A program made the translations under genes and the position numbers. From Thermodesulfobacteriaceae bacterium (GTDB lineage Bacteria; Desulfobacterota; Thermodesulfobacteria; Thermodesulfobacteriales; Thermodesulfatatoraceae): a stretch of 61,294 bases of DNA. The notes beneath the pieces are model-generated. The model worked only from the letters and a program-made list of their open reading frames with translations, did no database searches and was not told the DNA's origin. Location: positions 1-61,294 of the forward strand of contig WGCA01000017.1 in assembly GCA_015494065.1 (NCBI GenBank), given 5' to 3'. This document shows positions 41,540-49,249 of the stretch, in pieces (position 1 is the stretch's first letter; every line of letters begins with the position of its first letter).

Positions 41540-42303
41540 TGATCCTGGCGGTCGACATAGGCAACACCAATACCACCTGCGCCCTCTTTGAAGAGGACCA
41601 AATAAAGGCCCGTTTCCGTTTGAGTACGGACCTGGGGGTTACCCCGGACGAACTAGCAGCTTCTTTGGAGGTGATCCTCAGGCTGGAACGCTTTGAGCTT
41701 AAAAGGATCAAACACGTTCTCCTGGCCTCAGTCGTCCCCCCGCTCACCCTGGTATGGCAGGAGATGTGTCTCAAATATCTGGGTTACGCCCCCCAAATAC
41801 CCTCGCCCCAAAATTTGGGCCTCCCCGTCCTTCTCAAAAACCCGGCGGAAGTGGGCATCGACCGCGTCTTAAACGCCCTGGCGGGGTGGCAAAAATACCG
41901 CACCCAGCTCATCATCGTAGACTACGGGACCGCCACCACCTTTGACTGTGTCTCCGAGAAAGGAGAATACCTCGGGGGAGCAATTGCGCCGGGAATACAC
42001 CTGGCGGCCGAGGCCTTGTTTCAAAAGACCTCCATGTTACCGAGAGTGGATCTCTGGCATCCCCCAGAAAAGGCCATCGGTAAAGATACCTTTGAGGCCC
42101 TGAGGAGCGGAATCCTCTGGGGGTTTGCGGCCTTAACCGACGGCCTGGTAGCCAAACTTTCCCTTGAATTTGAGAAAAAACCACGTATCATAGCCACCGG
42201 GGGTCTAGCTCCGGTGATGCAAAAACTCTCCTACCAGATAGAAAAAGTGGAACCCAATCTCACCTTGGAAGGACTCTTCTTTTGGTTCCAAAAATACCGA
42301 TGA
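41539..42303 (+). CDS. coaX: Type III pantothenate kinase
   Basis: First step of CoA synthesis. Its 254 residues include DIGNTNTTCALF (5-16; phosphate-binding), LPVLLKNPAEVGIDRVLNALAG, IVDYGTATTFDCV and YLGGAIAPGIHLAAEALF, all CoaX signatures of the ASKHA fold. With coaE at 16899 the window holds the first and last CoA enzymes. One-base overlap with prmA; ATGA overlap with the next gene. Confidence 0.96.
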   Translation: MILAVDIGNTNTTCALFEEDQIKARFRLSTDLGVTPDELAASLEVILRLERFELKRIKHVLLASVVPPLTLVWQEMCLKYLGYAPQIPSPQNLGLPVLLKNPAEVGIDRVLNALAGWQKYRTQLIIVDYGTATTFDCVSEKGEYLGGAIAPGIHLAAEALFQKTSMLPRVDLWHPPEKAIGKDTFEALRSGILWGFAALTDGLVAKLSLEFEKKPRIIATGGLAPVMQKLSYQIEKVEPNLTLEGLFFWFQKYR

Positions 42304-43166
42304 TCTTCCCTCCGCCCCTTGGCCCGAAGGCACGCTTGGCGGTTATCTCCCCCGCGGGCAAATCCAAGTCCGGCCTGTTGGAGAAGGGAATTCGTTTTCT
42401 GGCCGCCTGGGGCCTTGAAATATACCTCCCTCAAGAGACTCCCTGTCGCTATCTCGCCGGGCGGGACCAGGAACGAGCGGGGCAGCTGGCCCGTTGCTGG
42501 GGGAATTTTGACGTCTTGTGGGCCAGTCGAGGCGGATACGGTTGTCTCAGGCTCCTTCCGTTTCTGGACGAAATTTTGGCCTCTCCTAAGCGACCTTTCT
42601 GGGTCATTGGCTTCAGTGATATCAGCATCCTTCTCAATTATGTTTATCATCGCTTCGGTATGATCACCCTTCACGCCCCGGTCATTTCTTCTCTTTACGA
42701 AACCAGCATTTGCGCGTTAGGGGCCCTGAAGAACTGCCTCTTTCGCCGGGCCAAAATCCGTCTTCAAGGAAAGACTTTGCACCCGGGAGAAGCCCGGGGG
42801 GCACTGCTTGGGGGAAACCTTACTTCGCTGGTAAGTCTGGTGGGTACCCCCTGGTTCCCGGATCTGGAAGGAAAAATTCTGTTTCTCGAAGAGATTAACG
42901 AAGATTTATACCGGGTGGACCGCCTTTTGACCCAATTGTATCTCACCGGTGTTTTCGAAAAGATAAAAGGACTTTTACTGGGTGATTTTGACCGGATCAA
43001 GACCCATGAACTTCAGGAAATAGTCTCGGAATATTTCAGGGGGCCCACTCTGGCCGAGATACCCGTTGGGCACGGGGTCCATAATTACCCCCTTTTGATC
43101 GGGGCCGATACCTATCTATTGGCGGGAAAAGAGGGGGGCTTTCTGGAACAGAAAAGCCCCCTTTAG
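42300..43166 (+). CDS. LD-carboxypeptidase (peptidase S66, murein recycling)
   Basis: A 288-residue cytoplasmic serine peptidase removing the terminal D-Ala from murein tetrapeptides. GFSDISILLNYVYHRFGMITLHAPV carries the nucleophile Ser of S66 enzymes; FLEEINEDLYRVDRLL supplies the Glu and IPVGHGVHNYPLLIGAD the His. The N-terminal RLAVISPAGK is typical. ATG 42300 overlaps the coaX stop as ATGA; a TTG six codons upstream is less likely. Confidence 0.92.
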   Translation: MIFPPPLGPKARLAVISPAGKSKSGLLEKGIRFLAAWGLEIYLPQETPCRYLAGRDQERAGQLARCWGNFDVLWASRGGYGCLRLLPFLDEILASPKRPFWVIGFSDISILLNYVYHRFGMITLHAPVISSLYETSICALGALKNCLFRRAKIRLQGKTLHPGEARGALLGGNLTSLVSLVGTPWFPDLEGKILFLEEINEDLYRVDRLLTQLYLTGVFEKIKGLLLGDFDRIKTHELQEIVSEYFRGPTLAEIPVGHGVHNYPLLIGADTYLLAGKEGGFLEQKSPL

Positions 43167-43169
43167 TCC

Positions 43170-43559
43170 CTACTCTTTTTTCTTGACCCGAATTATGAAG
43201 GGCACTACGTGTAAATCGGCGTTTATTTGCTCCGTCCAGCCAAGCTCCCAGGCCTGGAGTGCATAACCGTCCCCCAGTAAACGGACGGCGTTTTCCGCCA
43301 CCCCTGCCAGATTCAAAATAGGGTGACGGCGGAAAACATCCGGCAGGCCCGAGGTCAAATTACAGGCCAAACACTTTCCCGGACGGGCGATAAGACGCAG
43401 TTCCAAGGTCAGGACCCCTTTTTCAAGATCCCAATCCCTCAGACCAAGCTCCAGGTGGTAAGCGGGTTCCTCTCCAAAATAAAAGGCTTCGAAAAATTCT
43501 TCTACTTTTTCAGGGGAAAGAAGCCCTTTTATTTTCTGTGCGAGGACCTCGCGCTCCAT
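43170..43559 (-). CDS. Conserved-looking protein of unknown function
   Basis: A 129-residue soluble protein with a predicted beta-rich centre (YHLELGLRDWDLEKGVLTLELRLIA) followed by PGKCLACNLTSGLPDVFRRHPILNLAGVAENA. The C-x-x-C pair is notable. No family is recognised. It starts 2 bases after the CsgG-type lipoprotein gene, so the two are probably co-transcribed. Confidence 0.65.
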   Translation of the reverse strand: MEREVLAQKIKGLLSPEKVEEFFEAFYFGEEPAYHLELGLRDWDLEKGVLTLELRLIARPGKCLACNLTSGLPDVFRRHPILNLAGVAENAVRLLGDGYALQAWELGWTEQINADLHVVPFIIRVKKKE

Positions 43560-43561
43560 GG

Positions 43562-44974
43562 CTAATACCCCGTTACCACGATATCGGTAATTAAAATTTC
43601 CCTTCCTTCGGCAGGATTCGCCCCACCCAGATAAAAGGTTATCTGGTCACGGTTAGAGAGCTTTCCTAAAATACCACGGGCCACCTTCTCCTGGTAGATC
43701 CGTTTGCCATTTACGAAAATTTTCAAACGGCCGTCCTTTTGCTGGACGGCAAAATGGTAGGGGTTGCCGGCCTGTAGCTTGACCGTCTTGATACTCTGGT
43801 TACGCCAACGCGGATAAGCCCAGTCAGAAGCCCAGTGCAAGATCTCTGAAGGCTCCCATTTATCCCGGTAAGGGCCTAGGTAAAAGGCCTGGCTCATGCC
43901 CGTGTAGGAACCACTGAAGTAAATGGTCCATTCCACGGCAAAATTAGCGGGAAGTTTTATCTTTTTGGAAAGGATTACCTTATCACTCAAGGCCCTGAGC
44001 CATTTTTTACCGCTGAACATGGCCACTTCTGCCTGTCCTTTAAGCTTCATGCTCTCGGGAATATCACCGATCTGATAACGAGAAAAATCTTCCTTAAAAA
44101 GGACCATCCGCCCTGGTTTGAAGCTCTCTTCCGCCCCGATAATCGCCCCAGAAGGTTTGGGCGCCGCGGAAACGCCTCCTGCGGCAGAAGCGGCAGGCTG
44201 CGAGGTGACCGGCGGCTGGTTGTAATTAGGGGTGTTTTCGCCCCAGCGGTAGTAATTTTCGGGGACCATCCGGGAAATGGCCTCAACGGCGTTATAAAGC
44301 ATTACCCGGACCGCCTTTTCTAAGGGAGTATTCTTGTAGGCCTCAAGACCGCCTCCCAGGGCCACGTCACCAAGCACGCCCCCCATCAGACCGCCCACTT
44401 TCCAGGAAGAAGCTTTGCCCTCCACGGTGGTGGCGGCGATCACCCTTCCCGTACGCACGTCTACCAGCCTGATATCAGCGGCGATATAGGCCTCTTTCTT
44501 TTTAAACTTGGCCCCTCCCAGGAAGGGAATCTTGTAAGGGACCACGATACCCCCACCCCCCAGGCCCGAAGCTTCCGGCTCAAAGGCGGTAATGGCCCCG
44601 ATCACCAGGATATCCGCCCCTTCCATCTGACCAATTTGAGGGGCGGCTCCGTGTCTTACGTAACCGGATTGGCCCAGGCTCAATTCCTCCTGAACGGCTT
44701 TGAGCCCCTCGCCCCTTTCCAGCACGATGAAACGCCCGGTGCGGAAAAGGGCAGTGGCCAGCATGTCGGCGATCCCTTCTCCGATTTGGCCCGAACACTT
44801 GGCCGCTTTACATTTGAAACTGGCGACCGCAATCCTGGCCTTTGGGCCGGTGTAAGTCAAAACCTGGCCAGGCGCAGGACCGGTGGTATCAACCTGGGTC
44901 TGCACTTGGGTGGAAGTACAGGCCAAAACGAAAAAAAGGAGTATTCCCAAAAGGGCGTGTTTTAATGGAGACAT
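43562..44974 (-). CDS. CsgG-family lipoprotein with C-terminal LamG/lectin-like domain
   Basis: A 470-residue outer-membrane lipoprotein. Signal peptide with lipobox LAC (Cys19). Residues ~40-270 resemble CsgG: RIAVASFKCKAAKCSGQIGEGIADMLATALFRTGRFIVLERGEGLKAVQEELSL and ADILVIGAITAFEPEA. An Ala/Pro linker leads to a ~170-residue beta-rich domain (VLFKEDFSRYQIGDIPESMKLKG...FVNGKRIYQEK) like LamG or DUF1080 sugar-binding folds. ATG 44974 has AAGGAGGAAG upstream. No curli genes are present, so a role in curli export is not implied. Confidence 0.8.
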   Translation of the reverse strand: MSPLKHALLGILLFFVLACTSTQVQTQVDTTGPAPGQVLTYTGPKARIAVASFKCKAAKCSGQIGEGIADMLATALFRTGRFIVLERGEGLKAVQEELSLGQSGYVRHGAAPQIGQMEGADILVIGAITAFEPEASGLGGGGIVVPYKIPFLGGAKFKKKEAYIAADIRLVDVRTGRVIAATTVEGKASSWKVGGLMGGVLGDVALGGGLEAYKNTPLEKAVRVMLYNAVEAISRMVPENYYRWGENTPNYNQPPVTSQPAASAAGGVSAAPKPSGAIIGAEESFKPGRMVLFKEDFSRYQIGDIPESMKLKGQAEVAMFSGKKWLRALSDKVILSKKIKLPANFAVEWTIYFSGSYTGMSQAFYLGPYRDKWEPSEILHWASDWAYPRWRNQSIKTVKLQAGNPYHFAVQQKDGRLKIFVNGKRIYQEKVARGILGKLSNRDQITFYLGGANPAEGREILITDIVVTGY

Positions 44975-44984
44975 GTCTTCCTCC

Positions 44985-45299
44985 TTAAGAACGGGTTTCT
45001 TGCTCAACCCAGGCGATAAAGGCCTGGTTGCCTTTTTCTATCGGCCAAGCAAGCACACATGGACACGAATAAGAATGCCACTCCTTAAGGTGTTCAATTA
45101 ATTTTTCGACCTTATCCGCCCAGGTTTTAAAAATGACGGAGGCTTCCTGATCCTGGTTAAGCTTCCCTTCCCACCAGTAAAAAGAAGTTATCTGAGGATA
45201 AACGTTGGCACAGGCGGCAAGCTTTGCTTCGACGGCCTTTTTGGCCAGGTCTTTGGCCTCTTCCTGGTTGGAAGCCGTAACGTAAACCAGATAAACCAT
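44985..45299 (-). CDS. cutA: Divalent-cation tolerance protein CutA
   Basis: A 104-residue trimeric signal-like protein: LVYVTASNQEEAKDLAKKAVEAKLAACANVYPQITSFYWWEGKL and EWHSYSCPCVLAWPIEKGNQAFIAWVEQET match CutA1. The physiological role in metal tolerance is debated. It is in a minus-strand run between a hypothetical gene and the CsgG lipoprotein gene. Confidence 0.95.
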   Translation of the reverse strand: MVYLVYVTASNQEEAKDLAKKAVEAKLAACANVYPQITSFYWWEGKLNQDQEASVIFKTWADKVEKLIEHLKEWHSYSCPCVLAWPIEKGNQAFIAWVEQETRS

Positions 45300-45308
45300 A
45301 AACTCCTC

Positions 45309-45761
45309 CTATAAAAGTGCCTGCGGGCTAAAGGAAAGGCTCCGAATAAAATCTTCTACCGTCGCCCTATTCACCTCTAAAGCGAGGCCTTTTTCCTTCA
45401 GCTCATCCAGAAAAAGGCGCAAGAATTCGAGCACCTTCTGGCGGACGGCCTCTTTTGAAAAACCCTCCCGCCTAACAAAAAGGGACAAACGCCCCCAATT
45501 GACCATGGCCCGCTCCAAACCGCGGTAGTGTGACTTACCGATATTGGCTACGGTAAGGTCCCGCAAGATAATGGTTAAATATCTCTCTATAACCGCCCTT
45601 TTGAGCAAGCGCTTCTCTTCGTCATTCAACCTTAAACGGGGACCTTCCGGGTCATCTTCTAAATAATAAATGCTATTCCAGTAAGCCACCTCGGGAATTT
45701 CGCCGGAGAAACGAATAATCTCGCTCTCTTCCCAAACCTCTGGTCTAATCCCTTTCATCAA
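45309..45761 (-). CDS. Protein of unknown function linked to scpB
   Basis: A 150-residue, probably helical soluble protein with many charged residues (NDEEKRLLKRAVIERYLTIILRDLTVANIGKSHYRGLERAMVNWGRL). No motif is recognised. The start overlaps scpB by 17 bases, so it is translated with it; a part in chromosome segregation is possible but unproven. It is not an ScpA, which is longer and has a different layout. Confidence 0.65.
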   Translation of the reverse strand: MMKGIRPEVWEESEIIRFSGEIPEVAYWNSIYYLEDDPEGPRLRLNDEEKRLLKRAVIERYLTIILRDLTVANIGKSHYRGLERAMVNWGRLSLFVRREGFSKEAVRQKVLEFLRLFLDELKEKGLALEVNRATVEDFIRSLSFSPQALL

Positions 45762-46284
45762 ACATTTTCTCCAGCTCTTTTAGACTGGGTAATTCAGATA
45801 GATCTTTTAAGGCAAAAACTTCCAAGAATCGCCTGGTAGTAGCGTAAAGCAAGGGCCTGCCCGGCACCTCTTTGCGGCCGGCTATCTTTATCAATCCCTT
45901 TTCAAGCAGACTCTTAAGGGCCCCTGCACTGTCAACCCCCCGAATGGCCTCTATTTCCGCCTTGGTGATGGGTTGCTTATAGGCCACGATGGCCAAAGTC
46001 TCAAGCGCAGCCCGCGAAAGGCGCGGGGGATTGCCCAGCTTGAGCCTGCGGATATAAGGGGCAAACTCGGACCGGGTTTCAAACCGGAACCCACCCGCCA
46101 CTTCTCTTAAGGTAACACCCCGGTCCTGATAATGGTCCTGAAGGGCCTTTAGCGCCTCTTTTACCTCCTCTGAAGACACCTCCAGAATGTGGGCAAGTTC
46201 TTTCAGACTCACCGCCCGCCCCGCGGCAAAAAGCACCGCTTCGATGGCCCAAAGGAGCTTTTGATTCGTCATGTAATATTTCAT
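45745..46284 (-). CDS. scpB: Segregation and condensation protein ScpB
   Basis: A 179-residue kleisin-associated subunit of the SMC-ScpAB condensin. It has two winged-helix domains: AIEAVLFAAGRAVSLKELAHILEVSSEEVKEALKALQDHY and PRLSRAALETLAIVAYKQPITKAEIEAIRGVDSAGALKSLLEKGLIKIAGRKEVPGRPLLYATT. ScpA is not adjacent in this window. The start (46284) lacks a clear Shine-Dalgarno sequence; a Met 4 codons downstream is an alternative. Confidence 0.94.
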   Translation of the reverse strand: MKYYMTNQKLLWAIEAVLFAAGRAVSLKELAHILEVSSEEVKEALKALQDHYQDRGVTLREVAGGFRFETRSEFAPYIRRLKLGNPPRLSRAALETLAIVAYKQPITKAEIEAIRGVDSAGALKSLLEKGLIKIAGRKEVPGRPLLYATTRRFLEVFALKDLSELPSLKELEKMFDERD

Positions 46285-46331
46285 TAAACACGAAAAGAGA
46301 GGCGCTAAAAGGGTGCGAGGTCATTAAACAC
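46281..46331. repeat. Direct repeat TCATTAAACAC around the scpB start
   Basis: TCATTAAACAC occurs at 46281-46291 and again at 46321-46331. On the minus strand it reads GTGTTTAATGA; the copy nearest the gene touches the scpB start codon. It could be a tandem operator or the trace of a small duplication. Confidence 0.5.
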
Positions 46332-46341
46332 TCGTCTTGTA

Positions 46342-46384
46342 GGATCCGTTCCCATTTTTCATTTTGAAAAATGGGAACGGATCC
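46342..46384. repeat. Perfect 20-bp inverted repeat upstream of scpB
   Basis: Arms 46342-46361 and 46365-46384 are exact reverse complements, starting GGATCCGTTCCC and ending GGGAACGGATCC, with a 3-base TTT loop. No T-run follows on either strand, so it is not a normal terminator. It lies in the gene-free stretch 46285-46664 between scpB and ribE, in which no convincing coding frame is seen. Confidence 0.9.
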
Positions 46385-46496
46385 CTGCAGCAAGGGACTG
46401 AAATACGTTCATAAGAACCGCTCTTTTAAAAGGCTATCTGCAATACCGTTTGGAGCCGGAAATCATTTTTCTTTGAATACCGGGAGCGTAACGTCT

Positions 46497-46523
46497 AAAA
46501 AAACACCGAACAGAGCCCGGTGT
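46497..46523 (-). terminator. Intrinsic terminator downstream of ribE
   Basis: On the minus strand ACACCG (46523-46518) pairs with CGGTGT (46508-46503) over a 9-base loop, followed by a run of seven T (46503-46497). It would stop transcription about 250 bases past the ribE stop. Confidence 0.7.
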
Positions 46524-46664
46524 CCAGGGCGCGGCCGTCTGGACGCACCCATTTCCCGAAGTTTTGCCAAAAGAGGTTGAATATTCCACGGTCAGCACCA
46601 ACCAGGGGAAATGACCCTACCCGATTTCAATTTTTTTGATATCAGAAAGAAAGGCTAGGTCAGG

Positions 46665-46772
46665 CTATTTTACCTGGGCGTAGGTGTATTTGACCCGTAC
46701 GTTGAGATAGCCGTCGTCTGGCGGTGTAACGTAAGGGGTGAAGCGAAAAGAGAGCCAGGTGTGGCAAATAAT
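46665..46772 (-). pseudogene. Possible gene remnant after ribE (C-terminal fragment)
   Basis: Directly after the ribE stop, and in the same frame, 35 sense codons run to a TAG at 46665-46667. The reading FRFTPYVTPPDDGYLNV followed by RVKYTYAQVK looks like a genuine beta-strand protein end, but it has no start codon and no upstream part. It may be the tail of a deleted gene; its family is not recognised. It could also be chance. Confidence 0.35.
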
Positions 46773-47417
46773 TTACCAATCAAAGCCATGTTCTTTGAGG
46801 AATTCCAGGGTTAATTTGCGGGTGGGAAGATAAGGGGAAAGGATTTTGGCCACGTATTTTCCGATAAGGTCGGTCTCGATATTAACCCGGTCCCCGGCTC
46901 TCCGAAAACCCATGGTGGTGAGCTTGGCGGTATGCGGAATAATGGCTAGGTGGACCAAATCTCCCTCGATGCTGTTGACCGTAAGGCTTATCCCATCCAC
47001 GGCGATAGAACCCTTGTCAACGACGTAGTTAGAGAGTCCCTCCGGGATGCGAAGGGTGAAAAAAATAAAATCTCCTTGCTCCTTGCGAGAAACTATTTGC
47101 CCTATCCCATCCACGTGCCCGGTGACCAGGTGCCCCCCCAGGCGGTCTCCCAGACGCAGGGCCCTTTCCAGATTAAGCTTGGCCCCTACCCCTTGTTCCC
47201 CCAGGGTGGTGCGGGAAAGCGTTTCGGGAGAAAGGTCCACGCTGAAAACCTGGCCTTCTATTCCGGTCACCGTAAGACAGGCCCCGTTTACCGCAATGCT
47301 ATCCCCCAGCCGGGTATCTTTCAAATCAAAGGGAGCCTTGATAAAAAAACGCTTACCTTTCGCCAATCCGGCTATCTTTACAAGCTCTCCCAGGCCTTCT
47401 ACAATACCCGTAAACAT
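46773..47417 (-). CDS. ribE: Riboflavin synthase, alpha subunit
   Basis: Dismutates two 6,7-dimethyl-8-ribityllumazines to riboflavin. The 214-residue protein has two homologous lumazine-binding barrels: MFTGIVEGLGELV...GDSIAVNGACLTVTGIEG and VTGHVDGIGQIVSRKEQGD...KGSIAVDGISLTVNSIEGD. The N-terminal MFTGIVE is invariant in the family. GGAGG precedes the ATG. Only 13 bases separate it from divergent phoB. No FMN riboswitch is visible, and other rib genes are not adjacent. Confidence 0.96.
   Translation of the reverse strand: MFTGIVEGLGELVKIAGLAKGKRFFIKAPFDLKDTRLGDSIAVNGACLTVTGIEGQVFSVDLSPETLSRTTLGEQGVGAKLNLERALRLGDRLGGHLVTGHVDGIGQIVSRKEQGDFIFFTLRIPEGLSNYVVDKGSIAVDGISLTVNSIEGDLVHLAIIPHTAKLTTMGFRRAGDRVNIETDLIGKYVAKILSPYLPTRKLTLEFLKEHGFDW
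47377..47405 (+). promoter_or_regulatory. Promoter of the PhoB/PhoR-type operon, inside ribE
   Basis: TTTACA (47377-47382) and TACAAT (47400-47405), each 5 of 6 to consensus, are separated by exactly 17 bases. Transcription would start near 47412, inside the antisense 5' end of ribE, giving a ~19-base leader without a Shine-Dalgarno sequence. Confidence 0.6.
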
Positions 47418-47430
47418 ATAGCCTCCGTAT

Positions 47431-48102
47431 ATGTCTGCTCAAATCCTTATCGTAGAAGACGAAGAAGATATTGCAAGGTTAATAGCCCGCACCCTGGAAA
47501 AAGAATCCTTTGAGCCCCTCATCGCCACCAGCCTTTCCGAGGCCCAAAAGATAATCAGCCAGAAGTTGCCGGCTCTGATCATCCTTGACCTCATGTTACC
47601 TGACGGAGACGGCCTGGAACTGTGTAAAAGCTTGCGTTTTCGGGAAGAAAAAGGGATTCCCGTAATCATTCTCACGGCCAAGGGAGAAGAGGTAGACCGT
47701 ATCCTGGGTTTTGAAATGGGAGCTGACGATTATATCGTAAAACCCTTCAGCCCCAGAGAATTGGCCCTCCGGGTAAAAGCTATCTTAAGACGCAGTCAGA
47801 CCCCACCCTCAAGTGTTTTGAAGTTTGGAGAACTGGAAATCTTTCCTGAGCACATGGAAGTTAGGGTCGCAGGCAAGCCCGTAAAATTGACCCGGACGGA
47901 ATTTAATTTACTCCTCACCTTAGCCCAGGCCCAGGGGAAGGTCCTTTCCCGGGAAACGCTCTTGGATAAGGTTTGGGGTTACACCTTTGAAGGCTACGCG
48001 CGCACCGTAGACACCCACGTAAGAAGGTTGCGTAAAAAGCTGGGAAGTGCCGCCAGATATATCGAGACGGTCTGGGGGATTGGCTATCGGTTTAGAAACT
48101 AA
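47431..48102 (+). CDS. PhoB/OmpR-family response regulator
   Basis: A 223-residue transcription factor. The receiver domain (1-120) has ED(D/E) acidic residues at 9-12, phospho-acceptor D53 in LDLMLPDGDG and VKPFSPREL; the winged-helix DNA-binding domain (about 128-223) has RTEFNLLLTLAQAQGKVLSRETLLDKVWGY and TVDTHVRRLRKKLG. Paired with the histidine kinase that follows. PhoB is the nearest subgroup, but the stimulus is not evident from sequence. Confidence 0.93.
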   Translation: MSAQILIVEDEEDIARLIARTLEKESFEPLIATSLSEAQKIISQKLPALIILDLMLPDGDGLELCKSLRFREEKGIPVIILTAKGEEVDRILGFEMGADDYIVKPFSPRELALRVKAILRRSQTPPSSVLKFGELEIFPEHMEVRVAGKPVKLTRTEFNLLLTLAQAQGKVLSRETLLDKVWGYTFEGYARTVDTHVRRLRKKLGSAARYIETVWGIGYRFRN

Positions 48103-49213
48103 ATTGGTTCTATTACTGGTCCTGGCCGCACTCTCGGCCCTGACCCTGGTGATCTTATTTAGATTGAGGCGGCCACGGTCCGCCGCCCCCTCTCCTGCAG
48201 AAAAAAGAGAAGAAACCTTTCCGCACCGGGCCTTTGATGTGCACCCGGTATTAGACCAGTTGGAAGAAGGAATAATAATCTGCCGCAAAGAAGGGCACAT
48301 CTCGTGGCTAAACCAAAAGGCCCGGCAATTTTTTGGACTTAAACCAGGGACCCCTCCAAATCTCTTTGACTTACTAAGGGACCAAAATATAGAAACGGCC
48401 GTAAAAGAAGGAAAGGAGCTAAAAATAAAAAAGGACTTTTATTGGCCCGCCCACCGTTTTGTTGAACTAAACGTCTTCCCGCTTGATAGCACGTCTTCCG
48501 CCCTGATTTTGCGAGATATCACCCCGTTTAAACGGCTCTCAGAGGTAAGACGGGATTTTATCGCCCACCTGGCCCACGAATTTCGCACCCCTCTTACGGC
48601 CATTGAGGGATACACGGAAAACCTCCTGGAAGAGGCCCCTGAAGAACTAAAAGGGGACCTCCACATCATCCTCAAAAACGCCCAGCGTTTGAGCAAACTC
48701 TTGAAAGACCTTCAGGTACTTTCTCGCCTAGAATTACAGGGTATCCCCGCAGAGGATTTCGAAACCGTAGAACTAAAAGAAGTGATCTGGACGGCCCTTG
48801 AGACCCTTTTTCCAGAAGCCGCCAGAAAAGACGTCACGCTAAAATTCACCCCGCCTCAGAAAATGGCCCTTACCCGGGCCAGTTTTGACGATCTCCTGCG
48901 GGCCTTTATTAATCTTATCGAAAACGCCATCAAATTTAGCCCCCGAGGCGGAATAGTGGAAATCAGGCTGGAAGAAGAAGGATCTTACTGGAAAGTGAGT
49001 ATCAAGGACCAGGGCCCCGGGATCCCTGATTCGGAAAAAGAGCGCGTATTCGAACGCTTTTACCGGGGAAAATTCCAGCAGAAGGGAACCGGCTTAGGGC
49101 TTGCCATCGTAAAACACGTAATCAAGGCACACCGGGGCAGGGTAGAGGTGGAAAGTACAGTAGGCCAAGGGACCATCTTTTGCGTTTACCTGCCCAAGGA
49201 AGCCCGACTTTAA
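48047..49213 (+). CDS. PhoR-like sensor histidine kinase
   Basis: A 388-residue kinase: one N-terminal membrane helix (about 18-38), a PAS-like domain (about 67-160), HisKA with FIAHLAHEFRTPLTAIEGYTENLLEE (H177) and HATPase_c with LINLIENAIKFSPRGG and KDQGPGIPDSEKERVFERFYRG. A single membrane segment and no large periplasmic loop suggest cytoplasmic sensing, as in PhoR. The GTG at 48047 overlaps the regulator by 56 bases; TTG codons at 48080 or 48104 are alternative starts. Confidence 0.92.
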   Translation: MPPDISRRSGGLAIGLETKLVLLLVLAALSALTLVILFRLRRPRSAAPSPAEKREETFPHRAFDVHPVLDQLEEGIIICRKEGHISWLNQKARQFFGLKPGTPPNLFDLLRDQNIETAVKEGKELKIKKDFYWPAHRFVELNVFPLDSTSSALILRDITPFKRLSEVRRDFIAHLAHEFRTPLTAIEGYTENLLEEAPEELKGDLHIILKNAQRLSKLLKDLQVLSRLELQGIPAEDFETVELKEVIWTALETLFPEAARKDVTLKFTPPQKMALTRASFDDLLRAFINLIENAIKFSPRGGIVEIRLEEEGSYWKVSIKDQGPGIPDSEKERVFERFYRGKFQQKGTGLGLAIVKHVIKAHRGRVEVESTVGQGTIFCVYLPKEARL

Positions 49214-49246
49214 AAAATAAAAAGCCCGGGCATGGCCCGGGCTTTT
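49213..49246. terminator. Bidirectional terminator between the histidine kinase and rpoC
   Basis: AAAGCCCGGGC (49221-49231) pairs perfectly with GCCCGGGCTTT (49235-49245) over an ATG loop. The minus strand then reads TTTTTATTTTTT, ending the rpoBC transcript; the plus strand has TTTTG. Both convergent operons can stop here. Confidence 0.92.
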
Positions 49247-49249
49247 GTA

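Noticed and set aside
46371-46580. 69-residue plus-strand reading frame in the scpB-ribE gap
   Set aside because: It begins inside the inverted repeat, has no ribosome-binding site and its translation looks random.
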